64,000 nt of DNA from JAITVB01 sp031553805 (GCA_031553805.1 JAVBLC010000010.1:4769-68768), one strand, 5' to 3'; shown: positions 1 through 9,723, counted from the first letter of the stretch. Numbers and translations are program-made. The notes: a model not told the origin generated them from the letters alone.

Positions 1-1074
1 AACCATCGCTATGCCGTGATTATGGCTGGCGGCGTCGGCAGCCGGTTCTGGCCGGTGAGCAAAACGAGCCACCCGAAACAATTCCTCGATATACTCGGCA
101 CGGGTAAATCATTCATCCGCCACACTTTCGAACGCTTTTCGAAGGTGATCCCAGCGGGAAATTTTTTGGTGGTGACCAATGCGCGCTATAAGCCTATGGT
201 GCTCGAACACCTGCCCGAGTTGCGCGAAGACCAGGTGCTGTGCGAGCCGTTGAGCCGCAACACCGCCCCGTGCGTGGCTTATGCAGCCCACCGCATCCAC
301 ACACTCGACCCCCGGGCGACGATGGTCGTCACCCCCTCCGATCACCTGATCCTCAACGAGGGCGAATTTGCAGACGTAATCACCGAAGGGCTCGCCTTTG
401 CCGAGTCGCACGACGCGCTGGTGACCATCGGCATCCAACCCAGCCGCCCCGACACGGGTTACGGCTACATCCAGATCGACGCCGCCGGGAAAGAGGGCGA
501 ATTCTGTAAAGTCAAGACATTTACCGAAAAGCCGACCCTCGACGTAGCAAAGATGTTCGTCGAAAGCGGCGAATTCTTCTGGAACGCCGGCATCTTCATC
601 TGGCGTACCGAAAAGATCCTCCATGAATTCAAGAAGCACTTGCCCGAGGTCGAACAGCTTTTCGCCTCGATCGCCAAGGAATACAACACACCGGGTGAAC
701 AGGCTGCCATCGACCGCATCTATCCCGAGTGCCGCAACGTGTCGATCGATTACGGGATCATGGAAAAATCGGCCGACACCTTTGTCCGTTGCAGCGACTT
801 CGGATGGTCGGACATCGGCACCTGGGGATCGCTCTACACCTACTACCGGAAAGACGAGAACGAGAACGCCATCTCGGGCGAGGTGATCGCCTACGACACC
901 CGCGGGTGCGTGATCAGCGTCCCCGAAGGAGAAGTATGCGTGATCAAAGGTCTGGAAGAGTATATCGTCGTGGCCAGCGACAATACGCTGCTCATCTGTC
1001 CCCGGTCGGAAGAGCAGTGCATTCGCCAGTTTGTCGAAGACGTGAAATTAAAAAAAGGAGACGAATACGTATAG
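1..1074 (+). CDS. manC: Mannose-1-phosphate guanylyltransferase (5' partial)
   Basis: The frame is open from base 1, so the start codon lies before the window. The first visible residues run into MAGGVGSRFWPVSK, the nucleotide-binding loop of sugar-phosphate nucleotidyltransferases (GGxGxRxxPxSK). Further on, TFTEKP and FFWNAGIFIW fit the GDP-mannose pyrophosphorylase family. The enzyme makes GDP-mannose from mannose-1-phosphate and GTP in the cytoplasm for glycan and capsule synthesis. About 357 residues are visible, so this is the short form without the C-terminal isomerase (cupin) domain. A GTG at 16 would cut into the conserved N-terminus and is not the start. The stop is TAG at 1072-1074. 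Confidence 0.93.
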   Translation, partial: NHRYAVIMAGGVGSRFWPVSKTSHPKQFLDILGTGKSFIRHTFERFSKVIPAGNFLVVTNARYKPMVLEHLPELREDQVLCEPLSRNTAPCVAYAAHRIHTLDPRATMVVTPSDHLILNEGEFADVITEGLAFAESHDALVTIGIQPSRPDTGYGYIQIDAAGKEGEFCKVKTFTEKPTLDVAKMFVESGEFFWNAGIFIWRTEKILHEFKKHLPEVEQLFASIAKEYNTPGEQAAIDRIYPECRNVSIDYGIMEKSADTFVRCSDFGWSDIGTWGSLYTYYRKDENENAISGEVIAYDTRGCVISVPEGEVCVIKGLEEYIVVASDNTLLICPRSEEQCIRQFVEDVKLKKGDEYV

Positions 1075-1193
1075 CGTCCCCGCGGAAAAACCCAGTGAGC
1101 AGGAACAGGAGATCGGTGAGAAAGGATGGTGTGCAGAGAGGCGTTTGGGCCGCATCAAACCCCGAAAAACCAACTAAAACAATACCCAATCCA

Positions 1194-2540
1194 ATGAAAA
1201 AACTGTTTCTGCTCTGCACCGCATTCCTGGTAGCCGGCCTCTGCGCTTCGGCCCAAACCGCTCCCGCCGGCGACTGGTGGGCGCCCAAAACGGTCGTTAC
1301 CCACGGTGACGACGAGGTGATCCGCACTACTTACACCTACAACGAAAAAGGCGACGTCCTTTCGAAAGTATCCGAAGAACTGTGGGGCGACGGCTGGGAA
1401 AACTCCTCGCGCACGACCTACGCCTACGACAAAAACGGTTACATGACCTCGGAACTCACCGAGTCGTGGGGCGACGAGAAATGGGTCCCGGAAGACCGCA
1501 CGCTCTACACCAACGACTCACGCGGCAACGTGCTCGTGTCGATCGAACAGAGCCCCAAGAACGAAAAAGGGAAAAAGTGGGAAAACTACCTCCGGATTAC
1601 CTACACCTACGACTCGCGCGACAACGAACTCACCGATACCCGCGAACGCTGGGGCAAACGCGGCTGGGAATTCACCCGCCGCTACGTCGAGGTCTATGAC
1701 GAGCGCGACAACATGCTCTCGATGACCCGCCAAATGTGGGATGACGACGTGGACGGCTGGGAAGATTCCGAGCGTTGGATATACACCTTCGACGAGAACG
1801 ACAACGTGCTCACCGAGCTGAACCAAGACTGGGAAAGCTGGGAAGAAGAGTGGGAAAACTACGAATACAGCGTCTACACCTACGACGAAAACGGCAACGA
1901 ACTGCTCGAAGAAGAGCAGCGCTGGTATGACGGGTGGGAAAACAGCTACCGCTGGGTGTCGGAATACGACGACCGCAACAATCTGATCGACCGCATCTTC
2001 CAGTCGTGGGAAGACGAAGAATGGGAAAACCTGAGCCGCGACCTCTATGTCTATGACGAAAACAACAATGTGCTCGACGAAATCGAACTCGAATGGAGCT
2101 ACGAGAGCGAAAGCAACGAGTGGGACATAATTGAAATCGGCACGATCGACGACAACGAAGAACCCACGGTCATGATCGACGGATATGACGAAGAAGCGGA
2201 TGAGGAAGCGGATAGCTGCTGCGGCGAATATTGCGAATGCTGCTCGTCGTGCACCTGCGGTTGCCAGGAGCGGGAGTACAGCGACTATGACGAGCCGCGC
2301 GGCGAAGGCCATTGGCTCGACGACGACCGCCGCCTCTACACCTACGACGCGAACGGCAACACGGCCACCGCGGTGTTCTACGACTGGAACGGCAGCGAGT
2401 GGGAAGAGATCGACTGGGCAGGCGACTACCAGTATTTCTTCATTTACTACAACAACCGCGACAGCCACGAATTTTTCGATATTTGCCGCAAGGTGGAGAT
2501 GACCTACACCAAGGTGCCCGCCCCGAAGAAAAAGAAATAA
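1194..2540 (+). CDS. Secreted acidic repeat protein with internal cysteine cluster
   Basis: I do not recognise a named family. The ATG at 1194 opens a clear signal peptide (MKKLFLLCTAFLVAGLCASA, cut near the following Q), so longer upstream frames are rejected. The 448-residue product consists of repeats of about 25-30 residues of the form YxYDxxGN...W.., rich in W, E, D, Y and N. These resemble the YD-type strands of bacterial surface proteins, but no Rhs core or toxin tip is seen. Eight cysteines crowd into residues 342-357 (CC, C, CC, C, C, C), inside an acidic linker that breaks the repeat pattern. The C-terminus is basic (KKKK). It lies 119 bp after manC and 12 bp before murF. Export to the periplasm or surface is inferred. 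Metal binding or a disulphide knot at the Cys patch is speculation. Confidence 0.8.
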   Translation: MKKLFLLCTAFLVAGLCASAQTAPAGDWWAPKTVVTHGDDEVIRTTYTYNEKGDVLSKVSEELWGDGWENSSRTTYAYDKNGYMTSELTESWGDEKWVPEDRTLYTNDSRGNVLVSIEQSPKNEKGKKWENYLRITYTYDSRDNELTDTRERWGKRGWEFTRRYVEVYDERDNMLSMTRQMWDDDVDGWEDSERWIYTFDENDNVLTELNQDWESWEEEWENYEYSVYTYDENGNELLEEEQRWYDGWENSYRWVSEYDDRNNLIDRIFQSWEDEEWENLSRDLYVYDENNNVLDEIELEWSYESESNEWDIIEIGTIDDNEEPTVMIDGYDEEADEEADSCCGEYCECCSSCTCGCQEREYSDYDEPRGEGHWLDDDRRLYTYDANGNTATAVFYDWNGSEWEEIDWAGDYQYFFIYYNNRDSHEFFDICRKVEMTYTKVPAPKKKK

Positions 2541-2552
2541 AACAGAACGCCT

Positions 2553-3893
2553 ATGCCGCTGACTGATGCCACGCTGACCCGCCTATACGACGCTTACACC
2601 GCCGCAGGGGTGGTCACCACCGACAGCCGGCGGATCACGCCCGGGGTGATCTTTTTCGCCCTGCGGGGTGACAATTTCGACGGCAACGACTATGCAGCGC
2701 AGGCCCTGGCAACGGGGGCTGCGCTGTGTGTTGTCGACCGGGCAGAGGCCGCTACGGACGACCGCTGCGTGTTGGTCGACGACTCGCTCGAAGCGTTGCA
2801 GGCGCTGGCCCGCCACCACCGGCGGACATTAGCCATTCCCATTTTGGCCATCACCGGGTCGAACGGAAAAACGACGACCAAAGAGTTGGCTGCACGCGTG
2901 CTGGCCTGCAAATACCACCTTTCGGTCACCCAGGGCAACCTCAACAACCACATCGGTGTGCCGCTGACCCTGCTGGCCATGACGCGGCAGACCGAATTGG
3001 GCATCGTCGAGATGGGCGCCAACCACCAGGGCGAGATTGCGCTGCTTTGCTCGATCGCCGAACCCGATTACGGCCTGATCACCAACGTCGGAAAATCACA
3101 CCTCGAGGGTTTCGGCGGCGAGGCAGGCGTAAGGAAAGGCAAGGGCGAAATGTTCGACTACCTGGCCGCACACGGCCGAACGGCGTTTTATCTCGAAGAA
3201 AGCGACACGCTCCACGACATGGCCGCCGAACGACCCGGGTTAAAAACCGTCCCCTATTCGACCGCCGGGTTGCAACCCTTGCCCCCGGGCGAAGACGGGA
3301 CGTTGCGACTGGCGATCAGGCAGGGTGAGCGCGGCCTCTGTTGCAAATCGGAAACCGTCGATTCGCATCTGGTGGGCGACTATAACATCTTCAACGTAGC
3401 GGCAGCGCTGGCGTTGGCCGCTTATTTCGGGGTAGCCACTCCCCTCGCCCTGCGGGCCATCGAAAGCTACGTGCCCGACAACGCCCGGTCGCAACGCAAA
3501 GTGACGGCCCGTAACATCCTTTACATCGATTCTTACAACGCCAATCCGTCGAGTATGCGAGCTTCGATCCTCAATTTTTCGGGGATCGGGCAGGCGGGCT
3601 ACGAACCGGTGCTCATCCTGGGCGATATGCTTGAATTGGGAGAATATTCGGACGCGGAGCACGACGCCATTTTGGCTTTGGCGCAGGAATTGCAGTTTGA
3701 CCGGGTCTATCTCGTGGGCAACGCATTCCGGTCGGCGCTGCTGCGGATAGCCCCGCCTCCGAGCGGGTTCGAGGCTTTCGGGACGGTCGACGACCTGTGC
3801 GCCTTTCTGCAAACGGTGCCGGTCGATCACGCACAGGTGCTGATCAAAGGCTCGCGCGGGATCCACCTCGAACGGGTCGAACCGCACCTGTAA
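2553..3893 (+). CDS. murF: UDP-N-acetylmuramoyl-tripeptide--D-Ala-D-Ala ligase
   Basis: This cytoplasmic ATP-dependent ligase adds D-Ala-D-Ala to the UDP-MurNAc-tripeptide, completing the peptidoglycan pentapeptide. Residues 101-110 (TGSNGKTTTK) are the Mur ligase P-loop. EMGANHQGEI and the TNVGKSHLEGF segment follow in family order, and the C-terminal domain carries SYNANPSSM and LGDMLELG. The 446-residue length is normal for MurF. The gene begins 12 bp after the repeat protein. Unlike in many bacteria it is not inside a large dcw cluster here. Confidence 0.95.
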   Translation: MPLTDATLTRLYDAYTAAGVVTTDSRRITPGVIFFALRGDNFDGNDYAAQALATGAALCVVDRAEAATDDRCVLVDDSLEALQALARHHRRTLAIPILAITGSNGKTTTKELAARVLACKYHLSVTQGNLNNHIGVPLTLLAMTRQTELGIVEMGANHQGEIALLCSIAEPDYGLITNVGKSHLEGFGGEAGVRKGKGEMFDYLAAHGRTAFYLEESDTLHDMAAERPGLKTVPYSTAGLQPLPPGEDGTLRLAIRQGERGLCCKSETVDSHLVGDYNIFNVAAALALAAYFGVATPLALRAIESYVPDNARSQRKVTARNILYIDSYNANPSSMRASILNFSGIGQAGYEPVLILGDMLELGEYSDAEHDAILALAQELQFDRVYLVGNAFRSALLRIAPPPSGFEAFGTVDDLCAFLQTVPVDHAQVLIKGSRGIHLERVEPHL

Positions 3894-3913
3894 CACCGAG
3901 GCGAAAAATGCAT

Positions 3914-3921
3914 TACATTTG
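3914..3921 (+). promoter_or_regulatory. Predicted -7 promoter element for pfkA
   Basis: TACATTTG matches the Bacteroidetes -7 consensus TAnnTTTG and lies 24 bp before the pfkA ATG. No clear -33 TTTG was found at the usual spacing. Confidence 0.6.
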
Positions 3922-3945
3922 TGCCGGATTTTATAAACGAAGAAA

Positions 3946-4926
3946 ATGAGAACGATCAAGTGCATTGGGATCCTTACCTCCGGAGGCGACGCTCCGGGCA
4001 TGAACGCAGCCATCCGGGCGGTGACCCGCTCGGCCATCTATAACGGGCTCGAGGTCCGGGGTGTGTACCGTGGATACAAAGGGCTGGTTTTTAATGAAAT
4101 CGAATCCTTCAAAACCTCAAATGTCAGCAACATCATCCAACACGGGGGGACGATCCTCAAAACCGCCCGTTGCCAGGAATTTTTGACGCCCGAAGGACGC
4201 AAGACAGCTTATGACAATATGATTGCCGCCGGCATCGACGCCCTGGTGGTGATCGGGGGCGACGGTTCGCTGACCGGGGCCCGCATCTTTGCCGAGGAAT
4301 ACGACGTGCCCATCGTGGGCTTGCCCGGGACGATCGACAACGACCTCTACGGCACCGACTCGACGATCGGGTATGATACCGCGCTGAACACCATTATGGA
4401 AGCGGTCGACAAGATCCGCGACACGGCCAACTCACACGAGCGCCTTTTCTTCATCGAAGTGATGGGGCGCGACGCCGGCTTCCTGGCCCTGAACGGCGCA
4501 TTGGCCGTAGGGGCCGAAGCGGCGATCATTCCCGAGATCTCGACCGGGCCCGACCAGTTGATGGAGATGATCCAGAACGGGCTGCGCAAGTCAAAGAACA
4601 GCAGCATCGTGCTCGTCGCCGAAAGCGAAATCACGGGCGGCGCGATGGGGATGGCCGAGTTGGTGAAATCGCGTTATCCGCAGTACGATGTGCGGGTGAC
4701 GATCCTGGGCCACATTCAGCGCGGGGGTTCGCCGACGGCTTTCGACCGCATCCTGGCCAGCCGCCTGGGCAACGCCGCCGTCGACGCCCTGCTCGAAGGA
4801 CAGCGCAACGTCATGATGGGGATCATCAACGACCAGGTCGTTTATGTGCCCTTTGTCAAAGCGATCAAAAACGAAAAAGAGATTAATCGCAACCTGCTCA
4901 ATACGTTGCGGATACTTTCGATTTAA
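3946..4926 (+). CDS. pfkA: ATP-dependent 6-phosphofructokinase
   Basis: This glycolytic enzyme phosphorylates fructose-6-phosphate to fructose-1,6-bisphosphate in the cytoplasm. The 326-residue protein has all family landmarks: GGDAPGMNAAIR at 13-24, GGDGS at 104-108 (ATP site), TIDND at 129-133 with the catalytic aspartate, VMGRDAG, and GHIQRGGSPTAFDR in the C-terminal half. The length and the G-D-G-S form point to the ATP-dependent rather than the pyrophosphate-dependent type. It has its own promoter and is followed by a strong hairpin, so it is probably transcribed alone. Confidence 0.95.
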   Translation: MRTIKCIGILTSGGDAPGMNAAIRAVTRSAIYNGLEVRGVYRGYKGLVFNEIESFKTSNVSNIIQHGGTILKTARCQEFLTPEGRKTAYDNMIAAGIDALVVIGGDGSLTGARIFAEEYDVPIVGLPGTIDNDLYGTDSTIGYDTALNTIMEAVDKIRDTANSHERLFFIEVMGRDAGFLALNGALAVGAEAAIIPEISTGPDQLMEMIQNGLRKSKNSSIVLVAESEITGGAMGMAELVKSRYPQYDVRVTILGHIQRGGSPTAFDRILASRLGNAAVDALLEGQRNVMMGIINDQVVYVPFVKAIKNEKEINRNLLNTLRILSI

Positions 4927-4947
4927 TAGCAGGTATCTGCACTTATG

Positions 4948-4980
4948 GCGAAAGGGAAGAATTGTATTCTTCCCTTTCGC
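4948..4980 (+). terminator. Terminator-like hairpin after pfkA
   Basis: A near-perfect stem of about 15 bp (GCGAAAGGGAAGAAT and its complement) with a 3-base loop lies 22 bp after the pfkA stop. It is followed by TATTTAACTT, a weak U tract. Confidence 0.7.
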
Positions 4981-5043
4981 TATTTAACTTGATTAGTGCT
5001 TTCTCTTCTGTTTAAGTTTTATTCGACCGTCGTTGCGTTATCA

Positions 5044-5297
5044 TTTTCTTTGGCTACCACCCAAAGAAAGTAACCAAAGAACCGGAGCGAAGCGGAGCTC
5101 ACCGACCGGAAGGAGGTAAAAGTCACCGCTTTAAAGAAAAAGCGTTAAGAAAAACATGGAGAAAATCGCAAGCAAAGTCCACTACCTGAGCCCTATAGGG
5201 GCGAGTTTTGGACGCAGCAGCTTTTCGGAATATTTTTTAGCCATTTGTTTAACGCGCTTGATTTTTTGCCCACTTTTTTATCAAGAAAAAAGTGGGG
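5044..5297 (+). repeat. Repeat family A, copy 1 (full length, ~254 bp)
   Basis: This is an intergenic element bounded by two hairpins. The left one is TTTCTTTGG/CCAAAGAAA. The right one is a CCCACTTTTTT stem with loop ATCAAG. The interior is closely matched by the copy at 47782-48025 (shared AAAGTAnCCAAAGAACCG, GACCGGAnGGnGGTAAAA, TTTTTAGCCATTT, GCGCTTGATTTTTTGCCCAC). No long reading frame is conserved, so it looks non-coding and possibly mobile. Confidence 0.8.
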
Positions 5298-5405
5298 ACA
5301 GAAAACTGGGAACAGAATTCAAGGTATAAAAAACGCCCTTCGAAAGCGCAACAACGCATGATTTAAAATTAATTACAATTTATGCGTGTTTTGTGCAAAT
5401 TTAAT

Positions 5406-5413
5406 TATATTTG
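5406..5413 (+). promoter_or_regulatory. Predicted -7 promoter element for aspA
   Basis: TATATTTG matches TAnnTTTG and lies 41 bp before the aspA ATG, in a locally AT-rich stretch. Confidence 0.6.
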
Positions 5414-5454
5414 CCTGTGGTTCGTTTTGGTTTTGATTAACAAATGACAGCGTT

Positions 5455-6888
<1,434 letters not shown>

Positions 6889-6900
6889 GCGGCATGGCAT

Positions 6901-6938
6901 AAAAACAGCGCCCGGACTTTCGTCCGGGCGCTGTTTTT
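6901..6938. terminator. Bidirectional terminator between aspA and yjbR-like gene
   Basis: A perfect stem, AACAGCGCCCGGAC and its complement, is closed by a TTTC-type loop and flanked by A5 and T5 runs. It can terminate both converging genes. Confidence 0.9.
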
Positions 6939-6950
6939 ATGCAATGCCGA

Positions 6951-7304
6951 TCAGCCGAGGGTTTTTCGGATTTTGTTCGGGAGGCTGGCTACCACTAAGT
7001 CGTAGGAATCGCGAAGCCATTCGCGCACCAGCCTGTCGGGCAAGCCGATCGAATAGAGCGTGTTCCAATGCGTCTTGTTCATATGATAGCCCGGCAACAC
7101 TGTGTCGGGATACGCTTCGCGCAGGACGACGGCCCGTTCGGGATCGCACTTGACGTTGATCGACTGGTGCTCGGTGTCGTCCATCGAGGTCAGGCTGAAC
7201 ATCTTGCCGCCCACTTTATAGACGAGCGTCAACTCGTCAAAAGGCGTCTCCTCGGTCACGCCAGGAAGCGAGAGGCAAAATTCGCGCGTGGTTTCGATGT
7301 CCAT
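6951..7304 (-). CDS. MmcQ/YjbR family DNA-binding-fold protein
   Basis: The 117-residue protein starts MDIETTREFCLSLPGVTEETPF and contains VYKVGGKMFSL, KCDPERAVVLRE, PGYHMNKTHWNTL and a C-terminal helix. These are the hallmarks of the YjbR/MmcQ family, which has a CyaY-like double-wing fold. The family is often annotated as DNA-binding, but its cellular role is not firmly known. It starts 13 bp after the deoxyhypusine-synthase-like gene and is probably cotranscribed with it. Confidence 0.85.
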   Translation of the reverse strand: MDIETTREFCLSLPGVTEETPFDELTLVYKVGGKMFSLTSMDDTEHQSINVKCDPERAVVLREAYPDTVLPGYHMNKTHWNTLYSIGLPDRLVREWLRDSYDLVVASLPNKIRKTLG

Positions 7305-7317
7305 GTTTCGAAAATGT

Positions 7318-8292
7318 TTACCAGCCGAGGATGTAGGCGAAGATCAGCGGGGCGACGATCGTAGCGTCCGACTCAACGATATACTTCGGGGTGTCGATAT
7401 CGAGTTTGCCCCAGGTGATCTTTTCGTTGGGCACGGCGCCCGAGTACGATCCATAAGAGGTGGTCGAGTCCGAAATCTGGCAGAAATACGACCAGAAGGG
7501 AACGTCATGCCATTCGAGGTCCTGGTACATCATCGGCACGACACAGATCGGGAAGTCGCCCGAGATGCCGCCGCCGATCTGGAAGAAGCCCACGCCCTTG
7601 CCGCCTGAATTAGCGCGATACCACTCGGTCAGGTAGACCATATATTCGATCCCCGTTTTCACGGTCGAGGCTTTCAATTCGCCTTTGATCACATAGGAGG
7701 TGAAGATATTGCCCATCGTGCTGTCTTCCCAGCCCGGGACGATGATCGGCAGGTTGCGCTCGGCGGCGGCCAGCATCCAGCTGTTCTTGGGGTCGATCTC
7801 GTAGTGGGGTTCGAGTAGGCCGCTCAGCAGCAGTTTGTACATATATTGGTGAGGCAGGTACCGTTCGCCTTTCTGCTCGGCCTCTTTCCAGATTCCCGAG
7901 ATATATTTCTGCAACACCCGGAACGCCTCTTCCTCGGGGATGCAGGTGTCGGTGACGCGGTTGAGCCCCTTTTCGAGCAGGGCGTATTCGTCCTGGGGGG
8001 TGAGGTCGCGGTAGTGGGGCACGCGTTTGTAGTGCGAGTGGGCGACGAGGTTCATCAAGTCCTCCTCGAGGTTGGCCCCAGTGCAGGAGATGATGTCGAC
8101 CTTGCCCTGGCGGATCATTTCGGCGAGCGAGATGCCCAGTTCGGCGGTGCTCATCGCTCCGGCCAGGGTGACCATCATTTTACCGCCTTCGGTCAGGTGT
8201 TTTTCGTAGCCTTGTGCGGCGTCGACCAGTGTAGCGGCGTTGAAGTGGCGGTAGGGGTGGGTGATGAATTTTGAAATGGGACCTTTTTCCAT
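7318..8292 (-). CDS. Deoxyhypusine synthase-like protein
   Basis: The start is set at the ATG at 8292 (MEKGPISKFITHPYRHFNA), giving 324 residues, because the upstream extension is low-quality sequence. Family landmarks are GKMMVTLAGAMSTAELG, DIISCTGANLEEDL, and near the C-terminus QIGGGISGDFPICVVPMM and SGAVPNEKITWGK. K296 in WGK aligns with the lysine that carries the aminobutyl group in eukaryotic deoxyhypusine synthase. Bacteria lack eIF5A. Bacterial family members are thought to act in polyamine chemistry, for example homospermidine formation, so the substrate here is open. A near-consensus -7 element (TACCTTCG) lies just upstream at 8325-8332 on the minus strand. Confidence 0.85.
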   Translation of the reverse strand: MEKGPISKFITHPYRHFNAATLVDAAQGYEKHLTEGGKMMVTLAGAMSTAELGISLAEMIRQGKVDIISCTGANLEEDLMNLVAHSHYKRVPHYRDLTPQDEYALLEKGLNRVTDTCIPEEEAFRVLQKYISGIWKEAEQKGERYLPHQYMYKLLLSGLLEPHYEIDPKNSWMLAAAERNLPIIVPGWEDSTMGNIFTSYVIKGELKASTVKTGIEYMVYLTEWYRANSGGKGVGFFQIGGGISGDFPICVVPMMYQDLEWHDVPFWSYFCQISDSTTSYGSYSGAVPNEKITWGKLDIDTPKYIVESDATIVAPLIFAYILGW

Positions 8293-8346
8293 AGCTTTTT
8301 TGGTTTTTAACTGTTTAGATAGGGCGAAGGTAGTAATTTTTCGGGT

Positions 8347-8374
8347 GGTGCGTCCCCGCACCGGGGGATTTTTC
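8347..8374 (+). repeat. Repeat family D (REP-like palindrome), copy
   Basis: GGTGCGTCCCCGCACC followed by GGGGGATTTTT. It is shared with copies near 12.77, 14.88, 27.27, 34.49, 38.19 and 38.71 kb. Confidence 0.65.
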
Positions 8375-8395
8375 TTTTCAACACAAAATCCCCAC

Positions 8396-8465
8396 AGAGA
8401 AACGAAGTTTCTCAGAAAAATTTTTGCGGCGCTTTTTATAAGCGGCGCTTTTTATAAAAAGCGCC
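8396..8465 (+). repeat. Repeat family C hairpin element, copy
   Basis: AGAAACGAAGTTTCTC fold-back, then AATTTTTG, then GCGCTTTTTATAAAAAGCGC. The GCGGCGCTTTTTATA unit is doubled in this copy. Related elements lie at 34441-34490 and 46281-46366. Confidence 0.65.
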
Positions 8466-8517
8466 AGTACCCTCGGCCTGTGGCCCAGCCTTGAACAGGC
8501 GAGAATAACCTGTGTTT

Positions 8518-9723
8518 TTACGATTTACTTTGAGTCTCCCTGCCTGGGGTTTTCCGGCCTCCGATCCAAGTGAGTTTATGCCACAACCATTCGAGCGGTC
8601 CCTGACGGTGGCGGCGCAGCCAGAAAATCGAGAACGCCAGTTGCACACCGAAGATCAGCATCCCGATCAGCACGCTCACCGTGATCCCGCACACCGGTGC
8701 GAGGTGCAACCCGATCGGCAGGAAAATCAGCGCGCCGATGATCCCCTGGGTAATATAATTAGTCAGGCTCATCCGCCCATAGGGGCGCAGTGGAGCCGTC
8801 ACCCGGCGGAACCACTCCTTCTGGGCGTACAACAGCATAAACGACGACACGAGCACGGCCATAAAGGTCACTTTCTGCCACATATCGAATGTTTGGCGCA
8901 GGAGCCACGACGTGTCCGGAAACCCGGTCCACGTCACGCCCCGGAGTGCGGCCAGCGGGGCATAAGCCAGCGCAGACACCACCAGCGCCCACATCCAGAA
9001 ACGGCGGCTCTGCTCGGAATCCACGAAAAGTCCCTTGCGCCCGAGCAGCAAGCCCAGGATGAACAACCCCGCCGACTGGGCCGACCGGCCCACTTCGAAA
9101 GCCCAAACCAAGGCGGCACGGACGCCCACCGTGAGGTTGCCCCGGAAATATTCGGCCGGGCCGCCCTCATCTATATAAGCCTTGATCTGTTGAAAGGCTT
9201 CACCCGCATGGAGGTCAGGCCAGGGAGCTTCGGGAAAAAGCAGCCGGTACCAATGCTCGGGTTGCAGCAGCAGGAAAACCGCCGCTACGACCAACCAGCG
9301 GTCGCTCCAATTGCGGACGATGAACAGCACGACACCCGACGTGGCCAGCATCAGCAGCACGTCGCCCCCCGGAAAAAACAACGAATTGAGCATCGCAAAG
9401 CCCCCCAGCAACAACAACCGCCACAGGAAACGCGGACCGAAATCCGTACCTTTGGCCCGCTGTGCGCTCTGTTGAATATAGAACGTAAAACCGAACAGCA
9501 GGGCAAAGATCGCATAAGCCTTCCCGCCGATCAGGGCGGTCAGCGTAGCGTTCACCGCCTGGTCGAGGGTGGCAAGCCACGACGGTTGGTCGAATTTTTC
9601 GAACATGAAAAAATGCTCCGTGCAATGCAGCACCAGGATCGCCAGCACGGCAAACCCCCGCAGCGCATCGACAGCTTCGATGCGGGACTTTTTTTGAATC
9701 GGAGTGGTTTGAGAGGTAGTCAT
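8518..9723 (-). CDS. DUF418/YeiB-type integral membrane protein
   Basis: The 401-residue protein begins with a short polar tail, then RIEAVDALRGFAVLAILVLHC, the signature of the DUF418/heparan acetyltransferase-like membrane family. About eight or more hydrophobic segments follow, and LTNYITQGIIGALIF near the C-terminus is typical of DUF418. The biochemical role is unknown; acyl transfer across the membrane is a guess from the fold. It starts 33 bp after the helicase gene and is likely cotranscribed. A truncated paralogue lies at 38358-38591. Confidence 0.85.
   Translation of the reverse strand: MTTSQTTPIQKKSRIEAVDALRGFAVLAILVLHCTEHFFMFEKFDQPSWLATLDQAVNATLTALIGGKAYAIFALLFGFTFYIQQSAQRAKGTDFGPRFLWRLLLLGGFAMLNSLFFPGGDVLLMLATSGVVLFIVRNWSDRWLVVAAVFLLLQPEHWYRLLFPEAPWPDLHAGEAFQQIKAYIDEGGPAEYFRGNLTVGVRAALVWAFEVGRSAQSAGLFILGLLLGRKGLFVDSEQSRRFWMWALVVSALAYAPLAALRGVTWTGFPDTSWLLRQTFDMWQKVTFMAVLVSSFMLLYAQKEWFRRVTAPLRPYGRMSLTNYITQGIIGALIFLPIGLHLAPVCGITVSVLIGMLIFGVQLAFSIFWLRRHRQGPLEWLWHKLTWIGGRKTPGRETQSKS

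Larger units (their letters stand above)
4927..5454. other. Intergenic region between pfkA and aspA
   Basis: A 528-bp gap with no convincing gene. It holds the pfkA terminator hairpin, a full copy of repeat family A, an AT-rich stretch and the aspA promoter. Confidence 0.8.

Noticed and set aside
1518..2468. 316-codon minus-strand open frame over the repeat protein gene
   Set aside because: It is the antisense shadow of the biased repeat codons (V/F/A-rich), without a start context or family signal.
1194..2540. Rhs/YD-repeat polymorphic toxin
   Set aside because: No RHS core, no C-terminal toxin domain and no immunity gene; murF follows 12 bp later.
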